A DNA stretch of 64,000 bases from Candidatus Delongbacteria bacterium (GTDB taxonomy: Bacteria > Delongbacteria > UBA4055), in NCBI GenBank assembly GCA_027858795.1, contig JAQICF010000135.1, positions 61,752 through 125,751 on the forward strand, in the 5' to 3' direction. Shown piece after piece: positions 60,457 through 64,000 of this stretch (the first letter of the stretch is position 1; each line of letters begins with the position of its first letter). A program made the translations under genes and the position numbers. Below the pieces are notes generated by a model, which was given only the letters and a program-made list of their open reading frames with translations, searched no databases and was not told the origin of the DNA.

Positions 60457-63400
60457 TTTATTATTACAAATTTTCCGACAAATTCAAAATCGCTATCTAC
60501 ATCCTGCACACTGAATAGATATATTCCTGATACAACGGCCTGGTTATTTTCATTTATCAGATTCCAGTAAGCCCCTCTTTCACCATACATCCATGGAGCA
60601 ATATCCCTTGCATTACCATTATGCCCAATAGTTTTGATCAGGTCACCTGCTAAAGTATAAATTCGTATAATACATCGCAGAGGTAGATTCATAAATACGA
60701 TCTTTCGATCCTGCTCAACCCAATTATCATAACCTTCAGTATTTTCCCAACCCAGATACTCATAATCGACATCTCCTCTATATGGATTTGGAACAACAAC
60801 TATCTCTTTTGATCCGGTAATTTGAGTAGGTATGACTGGCGTACCATTAATACTCGGACTTGAACTTAAAGCTGGAACACCACTTTTAGGTTCACCATTA
60901 TCAGTCGCAGTTACCGCTATATAATTCTTATTTGCGAGTAGTTGATTATGAAGTACAAATTTGTATTTATAAAATTTTATTACTTGAAGTGAATCTGATA
61001 TCATTATCTCCATAGAATCCAAAGATACAAAATAAGAGTACATATCATCTTCCGAATGATCTGTATATAACGATCTGTTATCTCCATAAGGAATTAATTG
61101 CCAAATTTTACCTTCATCAGAAAAAGTTGAAGGATAATTCTCTGGATGTGCAAAAATACTATCTTCTTCGAACGGCACATCATAGAAGTCTCCTGTTTCG
61201 CCTACATTCTCATAAATATAATTGTATTTATCAATGCTAAAAATACTAACATAATTCTGAGAATATGCATCATGAGATCTCATTACCTCATAACCTTCAA
61301 AATCCTTCCTTCTTGAAAATGTATCTATAAAATGCTCTGGTCCCGAAATCGTATAATTACCATCCTCTGTTAAATTAAATTCATGCGATGCCCATTCTAC
61401 AATAACATCATTCCTGACACAAGTTACATTTATCTTGGGAGAAGGAGGTGGAGGTGGTCCTGTAAAGTCGGGAACTCCGTCACCAGTATCTATCTTTTCA
61501 TTACCAAATCCATATCTTACCCATGTTCCCTGAGGAAACAAACCATCTTTTTTATCATATTTTACCATATAACCATATCCTTCACCATCAATAGATGAGC
61601 CAGTAATCCCATATTTGCTTTCAATATCTTCAACTTCTCTACCGAAAGGTAATAATTCATCCTCGTTCGATGCTGACCCCCCATAAACATCTGTTACTTC
61701 AGAGATGAAATCTGTTATCTCAAAATCACCCTCTCCCTCATCTGGTCCAGAATAGTCCACATCTACCCACCAGCATACAGGATGATCAGAGTTCAATATA
61801 TCCGCAAAAAGCCCATCTTCACCAACATCTTCACCAAACCATCCGTCAGTTTTTTGTTCTCCGTTTTTTGTTACTGGAGTATCATGCATCGGTATGTCAT
61901 AAACTCTTTCCGCCCAGAGAACATTGTACAAAGCATCATACCATCCTTTATCGTATAATGAGTCATCTAGACCGTCATTCAGATCAACAACACTGTCGTC
62001 TGAGTAATTAGGGTCTTGTTCTAGTGAAGTATGAAAATTCTCGTTAACAATAAATGCTAATGTAAGCTTTAGAGAATCACCGTAAGCAAATTTCCATATA
62101 TTTTTATTTAATACATCATCCATAAATCCATTCTGATCAGAGTCTTTTGCAACATTTATATTTGATTCATAACCTAAAGGACCAAATGACAGTAAATATC
62201 TCTCATCCATTCCATTTGCAATATCATTAAGTGCTTTTATACTTCCATCAGGAACTTCACCTCCTATCTCTTCTCCAGTAACTATCCATTTCTGCCATTT
62301 ATCTGCCTGGGCAAAAGGTGTTCCTTCCATATAATCCGGATCAGAGTATGATCCATTAAATACTTTTCTGATCTTAGTTTGGTCATAATCGAACTCATCG
62401 TTTGACATTACCATATATTTACCACGATCCGCAATCGGCCTGCCCTCTGTTCTTCCGTTATACATGAACTGACCGGAATCATTAAATAAATTATCATAGT
62501 TAGAATCATCATATCCTTTTTGCAAAGGTGTCAAATCGTAATTCCATACTAACGGATCAATTCCATCAATTGGATCCATATTGGGTCCATGTAAACCTGT
62601 TTTCCAGTGAGGTCCCCAATCGAGGCTTTCATCATCAGAGTCATAAACAAATATATTAAATGAATATCTTAAAGTTGGATTTGGGTTTCTTAAAACTCTT
62701 AACGCAGCTACTCCGGTCGCGCCATCCAAGAGATGACCCGAACCTGGTTCATTGGGAATATTATCTCCTGTGTAATTTCTTCCATCATTATCAGCAGACC
62801 ATGCAAAATTAAGATCAACAGTCTTTGGTTGATCCGTTGCAGGATCAATGAAATTTTCCCACTTTTGTATAAACCCGCAAAGGTCATCAGCATGTCTCCA
62901 GTTCCAGTCACCACCGATCATCCCAATATCTGAGTCAACATACATCCCCATAAAAAAATCATAAATATCTTTACCCTCTTCGTTCCTATTATAGAAAGTG
63001 TAATCGACAATAACAAATTTCTGTGCATAATTATACGACCAAGCATAACTTTTCTGTCTTATCTCTAAACCCAAAGGAATATGATCTCTCTTATCATAAT
63101 CATCTTCACCGGTGTAAGGTGTTTTATTTACATATTTATCCGTGTACATTGTATTGAACTGTTCTTCAGCTGTTGCTGATGGATCGTAAACATCCTGAAA
63201 TAGACAGTTGATCCTTCCTTCAATATTTGAAGTTTCCTTTATGTGACCTAAATTGCTACCTGAAGGATCATCATCAAATTTGATCGGCCACATTTCCCTC
63301 GGCATTGGGTCTCCTTTCCACCCTTCGTATGAAGTTGAAACCAGCGGACCCTGAAAAACAGTTGCTGAAACACCATCAACATCAACTTGCATAGAGTCTA

Positions 63401-63719
63401 AGTAGCCACCACACCATAAAGAAGCAACCCATATAAAATTTACACCCGATCCACCAGGCATCTCACCCATTACAACCGGTTTACCGGTACATGGATCATC
63501 AAAGTATGTCCAGGGATCACCAAACCAGCCTGTATTGGATGTATTCAACCAAAGTAAACCAGCTCTATGAACCCTACATTCCATATTGGGCTTATTAGCT
63601 TTTGATGCTAGAATATTTGTGCTATTTTGTACTTTATACATTTCGTTAATATTAGCCAAACCATATAGTAATGTTATCGAAATTAATAGTAAATTCAGTA
63701 TCATGCTCATATATCTCAT
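60453..63719 (-). CDS. Large surface protein with FlgD/T9SS-type C-terminal domain
   Basis: 1,088 residues from ATG 63717-63719 (MRYMSMILNLLLISITLLYG), preceded by AGGTG; the open frame upstream lacks a ribosome site. Signal peptide, then a long acidic body rich in Asp, Gly and aromatic residues (GEMPGGSGVNFIWVASLWCGG, YTFYNRNEEGKDIYDFFMGMYVDSD), a fibronectin-like stretch (PPPPSPKINVTCVRNDVIVEW, about 770-790) and a C-terminal FlgD-like/sorting domain (VVPNPYRG, RIYTLAGDLIKTI, GIYLFSVQDV, VGKFVIIK). Similar large proteins are frequent in FCB candidate phyla; function unknown, surface export inferred. Confidence 0.75.
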   Translation of the reverse strand: MRYMSMILNLLLISITLLYGLANINEMYKVQNSTNILASKANKPNMECRVHRAGLLWLNTSNTGWFGDPWTYFDDPCTGKPVVMGEMPGGSGVNFIWVASLWCGGYLDSMQVDVDGVSATVFQGPLVSTSYEGWKGDPMPREMWPIKFDDDPSGSNLGHIKETSNIEGRINCLFQDVYDPSATAEEQFNTMYTDKYVNKTPYTGEDDYDKRDHIPLGLEIRQKSYAWSYNYAQKFVIVDYTFYNRNEEGKDIYDFFMGMYVDSDIGMIGGDWNWRHADDLCGFIQKWENFIDPATDQPKTVDLNFAWSADNDGRNYTGDNIPNEPGSGHLLDGATGVAALRVLRNPNPTLRYSFNIFVYDSDDESLDWGPHWKTGLHGPNMDPIDGIDPLVWNYDLTPLQKGYDDSNYDNLFNDSGQFMYNGRTEGRPIADRGKYMVMSNDEFDYDQTKIRKVFNGSYSDPDYMEGTPFAQADKWQKWIVTGEEIGGEVPDGSIKALNDIANGMDERYLLSFGPLGYESNINVAKDSDQNGFMDDVLNKNIWKFAYGDSLKLTLAFIVNENFHTSLEQDPNYSDDSVVDLNDGLDDSLYDKGWYDALYNVLWAERVYDIPMHDTPVTKNGEQKTDGWFGEDVGEDGLFADILNSDHPVCWWVDVDYSGPDEGEGDFEITDFISEVTDVYGGSASNEDELLPFGREVEDIESKYGITGSSIDGEGYGYMVKYDKKDGLFPQGTWVRYGFGNEKIDTGDGVPDFTGPPPPPSPKINVTCVRNDVIVEWASHEFNLTEDGNYTISGPEHFIDTFSRRKDFEGYEVMRSHDAYSQNYVSIFSIDKYNYIYENVGETGDFYDVPFEEDSIFAHPENYPSTFSDEGKIWQLIPYGDNRSLYTDHSEDDMYSYFVSLDSMEIMISDSLQVIKFYKYKFVLHNQLLANKNYIAVTATDNGEPKSGVPALSSSPSINGTPVIPTQITGSKEIVVVPNPYRGDVDYEYLGWENTEGYDNWVEQDRKIVFMNLPLRCIIRIYTLAGDLIKTIGHNGNARDIAPWMYGERGAYWNLINENNQAVVSGIYLFSVQDVDSDFEFVGKFVIIK

Positions 63720-63894
63720 AACACACCTATTTAAAATTTTATTACACCACAATATAAACTTATACAATAACATATAAGAATTCAAATTAAATTATTTCCT
63801 AATCCCTACCCACCCCTTTTTTTCTTCTTACCTTAGTAGTTGTAAAAAAATTATTTTGAATGTATATTTTAACAAACTAATAGGAACTTAAAAT

Positions 63895-64000
63895 ATGAGC
63901 TCAAACAGAATTTTGAATATTTTTAAGTATATTTACTCAGCCTTAAGGAAAGATGTACGAACGAAATTTGTTTTCTTTATCATAGGTATAATCTTATGGT
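63895..64000 (+). CDS. Start of a membrane protein, truncated by window end
   Basis: 35 residues visible (MSSNRILNIFKYIYSALRKD, then VRTKFVFFIIGIILW). TAGGAAC precedes the ATG. A basic stretch before a hydrophobic helix suggests an N-terminal membrane anchor. The pattern KFVFFIIGIILW recalls the N-terminus of YbbR/CdaR proteins, but too little is visible for a name. Confidence 0.55.
   Translation, partial: MSSNRILNIFKYIYSALRKDVRTKFVFFIIGIILW

Overview
The window is AT-rich and encodes a Gram-negative, double-membrane bacterium. The evidence is an LptE-like lipoprotein, an LpxH-like hydrolase, an LpxL/HtrB-like acyltransferase, several SPII lipoproteins and large beta-barrel or surface proteins. 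A C10 (streptopain-type) protease ends in a NYPNPFNP-type C-terminal sorting domain, and a 1,088-residue surface protein ends in a related domain. Both point to the FCB superphylum. Clear Shine-Dalgarno motifs (GGAG, AGGAG) before most starts argue against a core Bacteroidia genome. A candidate FCB phylum such as Delongbacteria or Cloacimonadota is my best guess, but this is inference.

Layout. 1-3.3 kb: start of a class-V aminotransferase gene (minus) and the secreted C10 protease (plus). 3.5-7.8 kb: a MoxR ATPase / DUF58 / transglutaminase operon. 7.8-12.4 kb (minus): MurG fused to a HEAT-like tail, a small membrane protein, a two-part GNAT protein and a DUF1015 protein. 12.7-17.3 kb: a MacAB-type tripartite ABC export operon (adaptor, ATPase, two permeases). 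17.3-21.7 kb (minus): CoA-disulfide-reductase-like flavoenzyme, small GNAT, a decayed gene, QueF, an amidohydrolase and a Cys-cluster protein. 22-28.6 kb: GalE (plus), then a formylglycine-generating-enzyme-like lipoprotein, a COG2509 flavoprotein, CvfB and a small protein (minus). 28.8-31.9 kb (plus): sigma-54 activator with LptE, adenosine-specific kinase, MntA/HepT pair. 31.9-41.4 kb (minus): NUDIX, MetF, MetH, a propeller lipoprotein and a large barrel protein. 41.7-46.2 kb (plus): CsgG/FlgO-like secreted protein, HutH-like lyase, START-domain protein, PAP2 phosphatase. 46-54 kb: L28 (plus) among minus-strand genes for membrane proteins, an acyltransferase, GcvPA, GcvH, PilT, a Cys-rich protein and a TlpA-like thioredoxin. 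54-60.4 kb (plus): small membrane protein, amidase, CinA, LpxH, PBP1A, an envelope-biogenesis run. 60.4-63.7 kb: the large surface protein (minus). The window closes with the start of a plus-strand membrane protein.

The most unusual property lies between the genes. Many spacers hold compact perfect or near-perfect palindromes and longer inverted repeats from several sequence families. They include a short GTAGGG-edged group with interchangeable cores, a GTCA..CTGA group, a 43-bp ACCACCCC group, a roughly 78-92 bp TTGTAGGG group, and short AATTGTC-like direct repeats. Some supply stop codons of neighbouring genes, some double as terminators, and one 30-nt palindrome lies in frame inside the transglutaminase gene. 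This dispersed-palindrome network is my main candidate for an under-described system. I saw no CRISPR array, tRNA, rRNA, prophage or insertion sequence.
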